Origin: Faecalibacterium sp. CAG:1138
GTDB lineage: Bacteria; Bacillota; Clostridia; Christensenellales; CAG-917
Direction: 5' to 3'
NCBI GenBank assembly: GCA_000434675.1
Contig: HF988640.1
Location: forward strand, 95,902-121,481
Length of the DNA: 25,580 bases
Shown piece by piece: positions 6,820-14,715 of the stretch (position 1 is the stretch's first letter; every line of letters starts with the position of its first letter). Under the pieces are notes generated by a model. It saw only the letters and a program-made list of their open reading frames with translations. It made no database searches and was not told the DNA's origin. The translations under genes and the position numbers were made by a program.

Positions 6820-7569
6820 ATGAAATACGTCAGAATAACCAAAGACAACGTTGACAAGGAGCATATTTGCTGTGCGATGTCGGGTAAACAAAGTCTGGCA
6901 AAAAAGGAATGGATGAAGCGGCTGTTTGATGACGGCCTTGTCTTTTATCGCAGCGAGGAGCGCGGCAAGTGTTTTATCGAATATATTCCGGCCGAAAAAG
7001 CATGGGTGCCTATTGAAGCCGACGGGTACGTTTATATAAATTGTCTGTGGATTGCCGGTTCGATGAAGGGGCACGGCTATTCCAACGACCTTTTGGGCGA
7101 GTGCATATCGGACGCGAAAAAGCAGGGCAAAAAAGGCGTCTGCATATTGTCGTCGGAGGGAAGAAAGAAGGAGTTTTTGTCAGACCCGAAGTACTTGGCT
7201 CATAAAGGCTTTGCGGTTTCGGATACGTCGGCCTGTGGCATAAACGTCATGTATCTGCCGCTTGTCCCGAACGCCGAGCCGCCGAAGTTTAAGGAGTGCG
7301 CAAAAAATCCGAAGACGGACGAAGACGGCTTCGTCCTTTACTACACCGATCAATGCCCGTTCACCTTTTACTGGGTGCCGAGGATAGAAGAGGTCGCAAA
7401 AGAACATAAAATCCCGCTTAAAGTCATACACGTCACGAGCAGGGAAGCCGCGAGAAACGTTCCGTCGCCGGTCAGCACATACGCGCTTTTTAGGGACGGG
7501 AAGTTTTTGACTCACGCGATACAATCGGACAAAAAGTTTCTGGCGCTTGCGGGCGTGGAAGAAAAATAA
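6820..7569 (+). CDS. YoaP-like GNAT acetyltransferase with C-terminal thioredoxin-like domain
   Basis: A 249-residue two-domain protein. Residues 1-145 are GNAT-like, with the acetyl-CoA loop region in SMKGHGYSNDLLGECI (about 81-96) followed by the expected helix and strand (GKKGVCIL). Residues 160-249 match the YoaP-type C-terminal domain: LYYTDQCPFT (Cys179), IPLKVIHVTSREAARNVPSP, then FRDGKFLTHAI. This resembles a thioredoxin fold with a single active-site-like Cys. The substrate is unknown in the family. ATG 6820 is preceded by AAAGGGGAAACG. No other GNAT or thioredoxin gene lies nearby. The family call is by motif order; I cannot state a reaction beyond probable N-acetyl transfer. Confidence 0.82.
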   Translation: MKYVRITKDNVDKEHICCAMSGKQSLAKKEWMKRLFDDGLVFYRSEERGKCFIEYIPAEKAWVPIEADGYVYINCLWIAGSMKGHGYSNDLLGECISDAKKQGKKGVCILSSEGRKKEFLSDPKYLAHKGFAVSDTSACGINVMYLPLVPNAEPPKFKECAKNPKTDEDGFVLYYTDQCPFTFYWVPRIEEVAKEHKIPLKVIHVTSREAARNVPSPVSTYALFRDGKFLTHAIQSDKKFLALAGVEEK

Positions 7570-7714
7570 CGGCGCAGAAAAACACGGATATTCGGAAAGT
7601 GCCGTATGCTCGTGAAAAAGAAGAATATCACGCACATAGCAGGTTTCGCTTTTCGTGTATGCGCAGTACGTAGCGTATGCCTCGGGGTAAGCGGCGCATT
7701 TTTAAGGAGGGGAA

Positions 7715-8029
7715 ATGCCGGCATTTGAAAGACGGTTGGCGATAATTTTCGTTTTGCGCTTAAGACGGTGTGACACGAGAGGAAACCTTGCGGCAGAATT
7801 CGGCGTAAGCAAGCGAACGATTGAAAACGACGTAACGTTTCTTTCGTTGAAATATCCGATATACACAAAGCAGGGCAAAGGCGGCGGGATTTTTTTGACG
7901 GACGATTATATCATCGGCGTACCTCGCTTGAACAGAAAACAAATCGATCTTCTTGCTATGCTTTTAGAAACGCTCGAGGGAGAGAACAGAAGAACAATGG
8001 AGGAAATTATCGAAAGATACGGCAGCTGA
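7715..8029 (+). CDS. Stand-alone HTH (HTH_11/WYL-type) transcriptional regulator
   Basis: A 104-residue protein made of a DeoR/HTH_11-type helix-turn-helix and a short tail. The recognition region is DTRGNLAAEFGVSKRTIEND, followed by the wing YPIYTKQGKGGGIFL. The tail (LNRKQIDLLAMLLETLEGE) looks like the helical linker that leads into a WYL domain in longer regulators, but the protein stops there with a normal stop codon. It may be a naturally short class rather than a truncation. ATG 7715 has AAGGAGG five bases upstream. It lies 145 bases after the YoaP-like gene, with no clear promoter or terminator between, so co-transcription is possible. Confidence 0.85.
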   Translation: MPAFERRLAIIFVLRLRRCDTRGNLAAEFGVSKRTIENDVTFLSLKYPIYTKQGKGGGIFLTDDYIIGVPRLNRKQIDLLAMLLETLEGENRRTMEEIIERYGS

Positions 8030-8134
8030 CCTCGCGCAAACAGGGGAGCTTGGCAAAGCATCGGCAGAATCGCGGACGGCTGCTTCGTTTCCGACATCGA
8101 ATAAGGTTTTTCAAAACCCGTAACAAAACGCAAA

Positions 8135-8171
8135 AAGAGAGTTTGACCTTCGTCAGGCTCTCTTGTTTTTT
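8135..8171 (+). terminator. Terminator after the HTH gene
   Basis: AAGAGAG (8135-8141) pairs with CTCTCTT (8158-8164), with an inner TGAC/GTCA stem, followed by GTTTTTT. The T-run merges with the -35 box of the next promoter. Confidence 0.85.
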
Positions 8172-8198
8172 GACAAGGCGGATTTTATGTGGTAGAAT
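8170..8198 (+). promoter_or_regulatory. Promoter of the MBL-fold gene
   Basis: TTGACA (8170-8175), 17 bases, TAGAAT (8193-8198). The leader is about 20 bases and contains the GGAG site. Confidence 0.8.
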
Positions 8199-8224
8199 GA
8201 AACAAACAAAAACGGAGATATAGA

Positions 8225-9058
8225 ATGAAACGAGGAAAGAGAACCGATTATCCCACCAAACGACTTGCGCCGGACACCTACGTTCTGAACGACTTCGGGT
8301 TTGCAAATTGCTATTTGCTTTTGGGCGATGAAGCGGCGCTTCTTATCGACTGCGGTATGGGCATAGGCGACATCGAAGGCGCGGTCCGAAAAATCACCGA
8401 CAAACCGCTTATCGTGGTGGGAACGCACGGCCACGTCGATCATATCGGCGGCAGCGGCGCGTTTGAAAAAATTTATCTTCACCGTGACGATTGCGGCAAA
8501 AATTTCAGATCCCAGACGAGCACGTTTATAAGGAAAGCCTTTTTGATTGCGGGCAAAAGTTTCGTATCCGAAGGCATAACGCTTCGCGACGTGGTGAAAT
8601 TCGGGCGCAGACCCGAGGTCGTGGAAATTTTAAGCGGGCACGTTTTTGACCTCGGCGGACGAAAAGTCAGGGTGGAACACTCGCCCGGGCATACCTTGGG
8701 TAGCATCGTGCTTTTGGACGACAAAACGAAAATTGCCTTCGTGGGGGACAATATGTCTGTTTCCGAGTGGCTGTTTCTGCCGCATGCGACGACCGTCGAA
8801 AAATGGCTTGAAAGCGCAAGAAGAATAAGAAAAATAGCCGACGACTACGCCCTTTACTGGGGGCACGAAAGAGGGCTTATATCCACCGACATCGTGGACG
8901 CCGACATTCGCTTTGCCGAAGAAATTTTGTCCCGCTACAAACGGAATCGTCTGCTTCCGCATGTCAAGTGTTATCCGAAAAACGACAGAGTGAAGGGAAG
9001 CATTGTGTTCAAGGAAAACCGAATTTTCGAGAAGAAAAAACAGAAAAACGCTCGCTGA
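8225..9058 (+). CDS. MBL-fold metallo-hydrolase
   Basis: A 277-residue metallo-beta-lactamase-fold protein with a complete two-metal site. The HxHxDH motif is THGHVDHIGG (H68, H70, D72, H73), followed by H156 in EHSPGHT, D175 in FVGDN and H214 in WGHERG. There is no signal peptide, so it acts in the cytoplasm. The domain is of the general glyoxalase II-like type; substrates range from thioesters to phosphoesters, so no reaction can be assigned. It stands alone between its own promoter and a hairpin-rich 3' region. ATG 8225 has GGAG seven bases upstream. The lysine/arginine-rich C-terminus (RIFEKKKQKNAR) is an ordinary basic tail. Confidence 0.9.
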   Translation: MKRGKRTDYPTKRLAPDTYVLNDFGFANCYLLLGDEAALLIDCGMGIGDIEGAVRKITDKPLIVVGTHGHVDHIGGSGAFEKIYLHRDDCGKNFRSQTSTFIRKAFLIAGKSFVSEGITLRDVVKFGRRPEVVEILSGHVFDLGGRKVRVEHSPGHTLGSIVLLDDKTKIAFVGDNMSVSEWLFLPHATTVEKWLESARRIRKIADDYALYWGHERGLISTDIVDADIRFAEEILSRYKRNRLLPHVKCYPKNDRVKGSIVFKENRIFEKKKQKNAR

Positions 9059-9060
9059 TA

Positions 9061-9088
9061 GCGTGATACTCTTAACGGAGTATCACGC
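9061..9088. terminator. Long perfect hairpin after the MBL gene
   Basis: GCGTGATACTC (9061-9071) and GAGTATCACGC (9078-9088) form an 11-bp perfect stem with a 6-base loop, two bases past the MBL stop. There is no T-run, so it is either a weak terminator or an RNA 3'-end stabiliser. It opens the hairpin array that follows. Confidence 0.55.
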
Positions 9089-9262
9089 AGTCAAATCCGT
9101 CTTTGACGGGTGAAATCCACCTTTGGTGGATGAAATCGCTGTCGCGATGAAATCCTGCTTCGCAGGGTTATAATCCGACGGATTTGATTTCATCCAAGGT
9201 CTTGACATTGGATTTTATCTGAGCAAAGCGAAGATTTCATCGTGGTGCAACCACGATTTCAT
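9089..9262. repeat. Hairpin array with ATGAAATC/GATTTCAT punctuation
   Basis: An 11-bp inverted repeat, TCAAATCCGTC (9091-9101) and GACGGATTTGA (9177-9187), encloses three hairpins: ATCCACC/GGTGGAT (9115-9131), ATCGC/GCGAT (9135-9148) and CCTGC/GCAGG (9154-9166). To the right lie ATCCAA/TTGGAT (9192-9213), ATCT-GA-GC/GC-GA-AGAT (9217-9235) and ATCGTGGT/ACCACGAT (9239-9257). ATGAAATC separates units on the left, and its reverse complement GATTTCAT separates units on the right. This is not coding. It resembles a REP/MITE-like dispersed element. Confidence 0.75.
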
Positions 9263-9268
9263 TAAACA

Positions 9269-9323
9269 AACAGAAAAAGAGGTAACATCTCGGCTATAAG
9301 CTGATTTGTTATCTCTTTCTGTT
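9269..9323 (-). terminator. Imperfect long hairpin, probable terminator of the MATE gene
   Basis: AACAGAAA-AGAG-TAACA (9269-9287) pairs with TGTTATCTCTTTCTGTT (9307-9323) with small bulges. On the minus strand the far arm runs into CTGTTTGTTTAAT. It lies 130 bases past the MATE stop and could also stop plus-strand transcripts. Confidence 0.4.
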
Positions 9324-9455
9324 GTTATAAGGGTTCAGGCTTAGCCCGGTTTCACTTGACTAGTCAAATGCGATGTTTGCACTTTTCTCAAAGTGAAATT
9401 TCTTTGCTAAGGATATTATCCTATACGCGAGCGTTTTTTGTAAATTTTCGTTCGT
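9324..9455. other. Intergenic stretch with two palindromes
   Basis: No gene is seen. TTGACTAGTCAA (9356-9367) is a perfect 12-base palindrome. CACTTT/AAAGTG (9380-9395) is a short hairpin. Confidence 0.5.
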
Positions 9456-10844
9456 TTACGCCGCCTTGGCGGGCGCGTCTTCTTTTGAAAAGCGTTTTGC
9501 CGGACGGTAGCATAAAAGCGCGCCGAACATCAGCACTGCGGTTATCCCAAGGCTTATAGGATAAACCGTCATAATGCACTTGAAAGTGTTGTATTGCGGG
9601 AAAACGAGGTTTATCCACAATATTCTGGTCACACAAATGCCGATTATGGTGAGAATAGCCGGAACCAGCGAAATTCCGTAGCCGCGCATATAGCCTGCCG
9701 TTACCTCGTAAAGCATGCTGAAGCCGTAGGACGCAAAGATGTAAACCAGCCTGACGTAGCCTATGGCGACGACTTCCGGAGTGCTGTCGAACAGCGAAAG
9801 CAAAGGCTTTCCGAAAAGCATGATTATGCCGATGGACACGCCGGTAAAAATGAGGTCCTCCACAACGCATATTCTGAAAACCTTTTTGCAGCGGTCGTAT
9901 TGCTTTGCGCCTGCGTTCTGCCCGACGAAGGTGGTGCACGCCTGACTGAAGGAATTGAAAACGTAGTAGGCGATGATTTCGATGTTGAAGGCCGCGCTGG
10001 AGCCTGCCATCACCGCGGCGCCGAGGCCGTTTATGGCCGATTGAATGACAATGTTTGCAATGGAAAAGACCGCGCTCTGTACGCCCGACGGCAGGCCGAT
10101 TTTCATGATAGACGCGAAGCTGTCGGAATAGATGCGGATTTTTTTCGGGTGCAGCTTGATGCACTTGTCGGTTTTCAGCAGCTTCACGAACAGAAAAACC
10201 GAGCTGATTGCGTTCGAAATGACGGTGGCTATGGCCACGCCTTTTACGTTCAGCTTAAGCCCGATGACGAAAAACAGGTTCAGCACAACGTTGATAACTC
10301 CTGCCGCCGCAAGGGCAATAAGCGGCATTTTGGTTTCGCCGACGCTTCTGAAGATGGCCGCTTCGAAATTGTAAAGCAAAATGACGGGAAGCCCCAGAAG
10401 GTAAATGCGAAGATAATCCGCCGCATACGGCAAAACGTCGTCCGGGACGTTCAGTTTTTTCAGGGCGGCGACCGCAACCGCTTCGCCTATCGCCGCAATG
10501 ATTATGCCGCCGATAACCGACAGCAGCACCGCGGTGTGCACGGCTTTGGTGACGGTTTCAAAGTCCTTTTTGCCGATTGCGTTTGCAATAACCACGTTGG
10601 AGCCTAACGCAAGCCCCACGAAAAAATTGACGATAAGCCCCACGATAGGGGTGTTTGCGCCCACCGCGGCCACTGCCACGGTTTTAAGCTCGCCCGTAAA
10701 ATTGCCGACGATGGCAATGTCGGAGGCGTTGAAAAGCTGTTCGAGAATAGCGGTCAGCGCAACCGGAAGGGCGAACAAAATGATTTTGTCCCAAAGCTTG
10801 CCTTCAAGCATACTGTTTTTGGTTTTTTCGATAGTGTTTTCCAT
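9456..10844 (-). CDS. MATE-family multidrug/organic cation exporter
   Basis: A 462-residue, twelve-helix antiporter of the MATE family in the cytoplasmic membrane, using a Na+ or H+ gradient. Family features include the N-terminal KIILFALPVALTAILEQLFN, the repeat-like halves (FRSVGETKMPL near 165, QNAGAKQYDRCKKVF near 310) and the SLLFDS-type region. The length is typical. The protein starts at ATG 10844, only nine bases after a consensus -10 box and without any ribosome binding site, so the mRNA appears leaderless. A downstream Met (MLEGKLWDK) has no ribosome binding site either, and skipping to it would remove only a non-essential-looking tail. Substrates cannot be read from the sequence. 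Confidence 0.92.
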   Translation of the reverse strand: MENTIEKTKNSMLEGKLWDKIILFALPVALTAILEQLFNASDIAIVGNFTGELKTVAVAAVGANTPIVGLIVNFFVGLALGSNVVIANAIGKKDFETVTKAVHTAVLLSVIGGIIIAAIGEAVAVAALKKLNVPDDVLPYAADYLRIYLLGLPVILLYNFEAAIFRSVGETKMPLIALAAAGVINVVLNLFFVIGLKLNVKGVAIATVISNAISSVFLFVKLLKTDKCIKLHPKKIRIYSDSFASIMKIGLPSGVQSAVFSIANIVIQSAINGLGAAVMAGSSAAFNIEIIAYYVFNSFSQACTTFVGQNAGAKQYDRCKKVFRICVVEDLIFTGVSIGIIMLFGKPLLSLFDSTPEVVAIGYVRLVYIFASYGFSMLYEVTAGYMRGYGISLVPAILTIIGICVTRILWINLVFPQYNTFKCIMTVYPISLGITAVLMFGALLCYRPAKRFSKEDAPAKAA

Positions 10845-10853
10845 AGCGATAGT

Positions 10854-10882
10854 ATTATAGTCTCAAAATTTTTGCCTGGCAA
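10854..10882 (-). promoter_or_regulatory. Promoter of the MATE gene, start codon at about +3
   Basis: TTGCCA (10882-10877), 17 bases, TATAAT (10859-10854). Initiation seven bases downstream would fall near 10847, leaving two or three bases before the ATG. Confidence 0.75.
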
Positions 10883-10951
10883 CCGTTTGAAGCGGAAATT
10901 TCGATGAAAAACGCCGTTATCCGTGCTATGCACGGAGTTTGTCTGTTATTC

Positions 10952-10981
10952 TTGACAGCAAACGAGCGCGTGGCGTATAAT
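10952..10981 (+). promoter_or_regulatory. Promoter of the mannoside operon
   Basis: TTGACA (10952-10957), 18 bases, TATAAT (10976-10981). A small hairpin, CCGTGC/GCACGG (10921-10935), lies just upstream. Confidence 0.82.
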
Positions 10982-11008
10982 TATTTTATCAAACGAGGAG
11001 CAGACAAA

Positions 11009-12073
11009 ATGGATAAACTTGAAAAACTTACCTCCGAACCGATTTTTTTCGAACGTAACCGCGTGTACAGAATTTATCGCGGCGGCAGAGGCATCGACGC
11101 GCTTTTCGGAGAAGACAACGGGAAAGACTGCTATTTCCCCGAGGAGTGGATTGCCAGCAAAGTCAAGGCCATTAATCCTAAATATTTCGGCCCGAGAGAC
11201 GGCGTTTCGGTTGTGAAAGGCACGGACGTTTATTTCGACGACCTGCTTGAAAATTATCCCGACAAGCTTTTGGGCGGCAGGAAATACGACTGTCTGGTGA
11301 AATATCTCGACAGCGCCTCAAGATTGCCGTTTCAGGTGCATCCGACAAAGGAGTTTTCCGAAAAATATTTCGGCTCGAGCTATGGAAAAACCGAAGCGTG
11401 GCTCGTCATCGGAACTAGGCCTGGAGCAAAATTGTATTTCGGCTTCAAGGACAAAATGACAAAAGGCCGTCTGTCGGAGCTGGAAGAAAGAAGCGAAACC
11501 GAAAAGGAAATTCTGGGCGATTTGCTTTCGGGCGTTGAGGTAAAAGAAGGCGATTTGTGGCTTATAAAGGCGGGACTTGTGCATGCAATCGGAGCAGGTT
11601 GCACAATAATCGAAGTGCAGGAGCCGACGGATTTCACCATTCAACCCGAAAGATGGTGCGGCGACTATCATATAAGTTACGAAGAGGAATATATCGGCCT
11701 CGAAAAAGAGGTTGCGCTTTCTGCCGTGAACTATGATATTTACGGCGATGCCGCCAAAAAGTATGCGGCCGTTAAGCCGAGAATTCTCGTCGATACCCCC
11801 GAATATAAAAAGGAATTGCTGATAGGTTACGACGACACGCCGTGTTTTTCGGAAATAAGGCACACGCTCTTCGGCGGCGGAAGCTTCGTCCCGAATTTCG
11901 GACCTGCGGTTTTCATTTTGCAAAAAGGTCAAATTGAAATAATCGGCGAAAATTATCTGAAAACAGTGGAGCAAGGCGATTATTTCTTCCTGCCTTACGC
12001 CGCCGAAGGAAAATTTGAAGTGAGGGCGGCAGAATCCGCCGTGGTCATCGAATGTCTGCCGAGCAAACAATAA
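11009..12073 (+). CDS. manA: Mannose-6-phosphate isomerase, class I
   Basis: A zinc enzyme interconverting mannose 6-phosphate and fructose 6-phosphate in the cytoplasm. It has 354 residues, a little longer than the usual short bacterial form. The cupin metal ligands are present: Q109 and H111 in FQVHPTKE, E129 in GKTEAWLVI, and H192 in AGLVHAIG. The C-terminal half holds the second cupin-like region (GPAVFILQKGQIEIIG). ATG 11009 has GAGGAG eight bases upstream. A longer in-frame start at 10904 lies before the promoter and is rejected. The beta-mannosidase gene follows after two bases, so this enzyme most likely feeds released mannose into glycolysis once it is phosphorylated. No kinase or transporter gene is in the window. 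Confidence 0.92.
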   Translation: MDKLEKLTSEPIFFERNRVYRIYRGGRGIDALFGEDNGKDCYFPEEWIASKVKAINPKYFGPRDGVSVVKGTDVYFDDLLENYPDKLLGGRKYDCLVKYLDSASRLPFQVHPTKEFSEKYFGSSYGKTEAWLVIGTRPGAKLYFGFKDKMTKGRLSELEERSETEKEILGDLLSGVEVKEGDLWLIKAGLVHAIGAGCTIIEVQEPTDFTIQPERWCGDYHISYEEEYIGLEKEVALSAVNYDIYGDAAKKYAAVKPRILVDTPEYKKELLIGYDDTPCFSEIRHTLFGGGSFVPNFGPAVFILQKGQIEIIGENYLKTVEQGDYFFLPYAAEGKFEVRAAESAVVIECLPSKQ

Positions 12074-12075
12074 TT

Positions 12076-14616
12076 ATGAAAGACGTTTTTGAACTTAACG
12101 GCAAATGGACGCTCACCGACGCCGAAACGGGGAAAACCTATGCGCAGGCCGTCCCCGGATGCAACTATCGGGCTTTGCAGGAAGCTGGCGAAATTCCCGA
12201 TCCGTTCGTCGGCCTTAACGAAAAAGCCGACTTGTGGGTGGGAGAGCGCGACTGGATTTACGAAAAGCAATTTGAGCTTTCGCCTGCGTTTTTGAATTTC
12301 AACAAAATTTATCTTGCTTTCGACAGGCTTGACACTTTGGCCGAGATAACCCTGAACGGCCGCGTTGTGGCAAAAACCTCCAACGCGCACGTAGGGTACG
12401 AATTTGAAGTGAAAGAGTTTTTGGCCGAAAAGAACTTGCTTCGGGTGAAGTTTTCTTCCCCGATAAATTACGTTCTGGAAAGACAAAAGTCGCTGAAATG
12501 TCCCGTGAACGGCAACGGACTTACCGGCATTGCCGCGCTCAGAAAGCCGTCCTGCCATTTCGGTTGGGACTGGGGTCCGGTTATCCCCGTAAGCGGAATA
12601 ACGGGCGAAGCGAGGCTTGTAGGCTCGTCCGGCGGAAGAATTTCGGAATTTGACGTTTTTCAGCATCACGGCGAAAAGGTTACGGTGGAAGTTAGGGCGG
12701 CGGCAGAAAAACCCCTCGCGGCAGGGCTTGAACTCGTGGCGGAACTAATTTCGCCGAGCGGCGACAAGCAAAGAAAATCGGCGGCGCAAAGCGGTGAAAA
12801 TACGTTTGTTTTCGAAGTCGAAAATCCTACGCTTTGGCAGCCTAACGGCGCGACAAAGCGAACCGAACAGCCGCTTTACACCGTAAATCTGAAGCTTTTA
12901 AGCGGCGATACGGTTGTGGACGAAAAAGAAAAGAAAATCGGAATAAGAACTGTCGAGCTTGATCTTTCGCCCGACGAATACGGTGAAAACTTTGCCTTCA
13001 AGGTTAATGGCAAAAGGGTTTTTTGCAAGGGAGCCAGCGTCATTCCGTTCGACAGCTATCCGTCGAGGGTAACTGCGGCAGACGTCGAAAGGTACGTAAA
13101 AATTGCGGCAGAGTGCGGCTTTAATATGCTCAGAGTTTGGGGCGGAGGCGAATACGGTTCGGAAATCTTTTACGACCTTTGCGATAGGTACGGCATACTG
13201 GTGTGGCAGGATTTTATGTTTGCGTGTCAGGGGTATCCGTTCTTTGACGAAGAGTTTTCGAAAAGCGTTTCGGAAGAAATAGAATATCAGGTAAAAAGGC
13301 TGTCGCACAGAGCTTCGCTGGCGATCTTTTGCGGAAATAACGAAATAGAAGTTATGTCCATGGCCTGGATTTACAAAAGAAAATATATTGCGTCCGCCAA
13401 AAACTTTTTCTACGAAACCTTGCCGGCTTTGATAAAAAAACATAACGATTTCACCCCATACGTTCCCGGTTCGCCGCTCGGCGCGGGATATATGAAAAAG
13501 AACGGCTCGGAGGACGTGGGCGACACTCATCTTTGGGCGGTATGGCACGGCTTTCAGCCGATAAAATTCTACAGAAAAAATTACACGCGGTTTTGTTCGG
13601 AGTTCGGGTTCGAATCTATGCCCGACGAAAGAACGGTCGTAGGTTTTTTAGGAAAAGGCAACCTGCCGAGTTTGTCCGACGAAGCGTTTTCGGCGCACCA
13701 AAAATGCAAAAACGGCAACGAAAAAATGAAGTTTTACATAACCGAAAATTATCGTTTGCCAAAATCGTTCGAGGATTACGTTTATCTTTCCGAGGTGTGT
13801 CAGGCGGCCTGCGTTGCCGATGCAACGGAGCATTGGCGCAGGAACGCCGGCAGATGTAACGGAGCGTTGTACTGGCAATTCAACGATTGCTGGCCGACTT
13901 GTTCGTGGGCGGGAATCGACTATCACAAACGCTATAAAGCGCTTCAATATCAGGCGAAAAAATTTATGAATCCGTTCACGGTCAGCATCGAGGACGGCGA
14001 TAAAAAATTCAGAGTGTTTGCCTTAAACGACAGAATCGAACCGCAGGAAGGCGTTCTGACGGTTCAAATCGTGCGCTTTGACGGAGAAGTCGTTTTTGAG
14101 GAAAAAACGGCGTTTTCGGTCCTGGGGAGCGACAAAAAAGTGGTTTGGGAAGGTGAGCTGAAAAAATTCGGCGGCAGAAAGGCGCTGAAAAACGCGGTGT
14201 TTGCGGCAACGCTGTCGGCTTATGGAAAATCGGAGACGAAAACCGTTTTGTTCGACAAGGAACGCAACGTTTCGCTTCCTGCGGCAAATATCGACGTGGA
14301 CGTCAAAGTGCGGGGAACGACGGCCGAATACTGCCTTGAAAGCGACAAATTCGTCAGATGCTTGCGCCTGAAAACGGCTTATGACAGTCCGCTGTCGGAC
14401 AACTTTTTCGACCTTCTGCCGGGCAAAAAGGTTACGGTTACGGGGGTCGTTCCGGAAGGTGTGGATTCAAAAGACGTCAAAAAAGGATTGTCGCTTATGC
14501 ACGTCGGGCTTATGAAGCCTTGCGGAAGCAGGCTTTCGGAAAAACTTTTCAGGTTAAAAACGCTTGCCGATCCGTGGAACCTCTTGAATTACGTTTGGTA
14601 CAAATTCTTTATGTGA
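12076..14616 (+). CDS. Beta-mannosidase (GH2 family)
   Basis: A retaining exo-glycosidase releasing beta-linked mannose from oligosaccharides. The 846-residue length fits the family: N-terminal sugar-binding domain (1-190, with RKPSCHFGWDWGP), immunoglobulin-like domain, TIM barrel from about 300 with RVWGGGEYGS, and C-terminal beta domains. The acid/base glutamate is E423 in FCGNNE and the nucleophile is E509 in CSEFGF. GALYWQFNDCWP is also typical. There is no signal peptide, so it acts inside the cell on imported oligosaccharides. I prefer ATG 12076, two bases after the manA stop, because family members begin at LNGKWTL; ATG 12052 inside manA is the alternative. Neither has a clear ribosome binding site, so translation is probably coupled to manA. 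Confidence 0.92.
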   Translation: MKDVFELNGKWTLTDAETGKTYAQAVPGCNYRALQEAGEIPDPFVGLNEKADLWVGERDWIYEKQFELSPAFLNFNKIYLAFDRLDTLAEITLNGRVVAKTSNAHVGYEFEVKEFLAEKNLLRVKFSSPINYVLERQKSLKCPVNGNGLTGIAALRKPSCHFGWDWGPVIPVSGITGEARLVGSSGGRISEFDVFQHHGEKVTVEVRAAAEKPLAAGLELVAELISPSGDKQRKSAAQSGENTFVFEVENPTLWQPNGATKRTEQPLYTVNLKLLSGDTVVDEKEKKIGIRTVELDLSPDEYGENFAFKVNGKRVFCKGASVIPFDSYPSRVTAADVERYVKIAAECGFNMLRVWGGGEYGSEIFYDLCDRYGILVWQDFMFACQGYPFFDEEFSKSVSEEIEYQVKRLSHRASLAIFCGNNEIEVMSMAWIYKRKYIASAKNFFYETLPALIKKHNDFTPYVPGSPLGAGYMKKNGSEDVGDTHLWAVWHGFQPIKFYRKNYTRFCSEFGFESMPDERTVVGFLGKGNLPSLSDEAFSAHQKCKNGNEKMKFYITENYRLPKSFEDYVYLSEVCQAACVADATEHWRRNAGRCNGALYWQFNDCWPTCSWAGIDYHKRYKALQYQAKKFMNPFTVSIEDGDKKFRVFALNDRIEPQEGVLTVQIVRFDGEVVFEEKTAFSVLGSDKKVVWEGELKKFGGRKALKNAVFAATLSAYGKSETKTVLFDKERNVSLPAANIDVDVKVRGTTAEYCLESDKFVRCLRLKTAYDSPLSDNFFDLLPGKKVTVTGVVPEGVDSKDVKKGLSLMHVGLMKPCGSRLSEKLFRLKTLADPWNLLNYVWYKFFM

Positions 14617-14620
14617 AAAG

Positions 14621-14640
14621 CGCGCCCGGCGGGGCGCGTT
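14621..14640 (+). terminator. Weak terminator after the mannosidase
   Basis: CGCGCCC (14621-14627) pairs with GGGCGCG (14632-14638) around a 4-base loop. Only TTT follows, so termination may be partial. Confidence 0.5.
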
Positions 14641-14670
14641 TCGGCAGTGCTTGCGATTTTCGGCAAAGGC

Positions 14671-14700
14671 TTGACAAAGGCCGCCCTTTTGAGGTACAAT
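14671..14700 (+). promoter_or_regulatory. Promoter of the HAD gene
   Basis: TTGACA (14671-14676), 18 bases, TACAAT (14695-14700). Confidence 0.8.
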
Positions 14701-14715
14701 AAAATCGGAAAGAGA

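Noticed and set aside
9061..9262. CRISPR array
   Set aside because: The units are short hairpins with changing stems and a reversal in the middle. There is no constant repeat of 24-40 bases, no uniform spacers and no cas gene.
9594..10607. Plus-strand open frame opposite the MATE gene
   Set aside because: The minus strand encodes a complete MATE protein; the shadow is rich in charged residues with no domain and no ribosome binding site.
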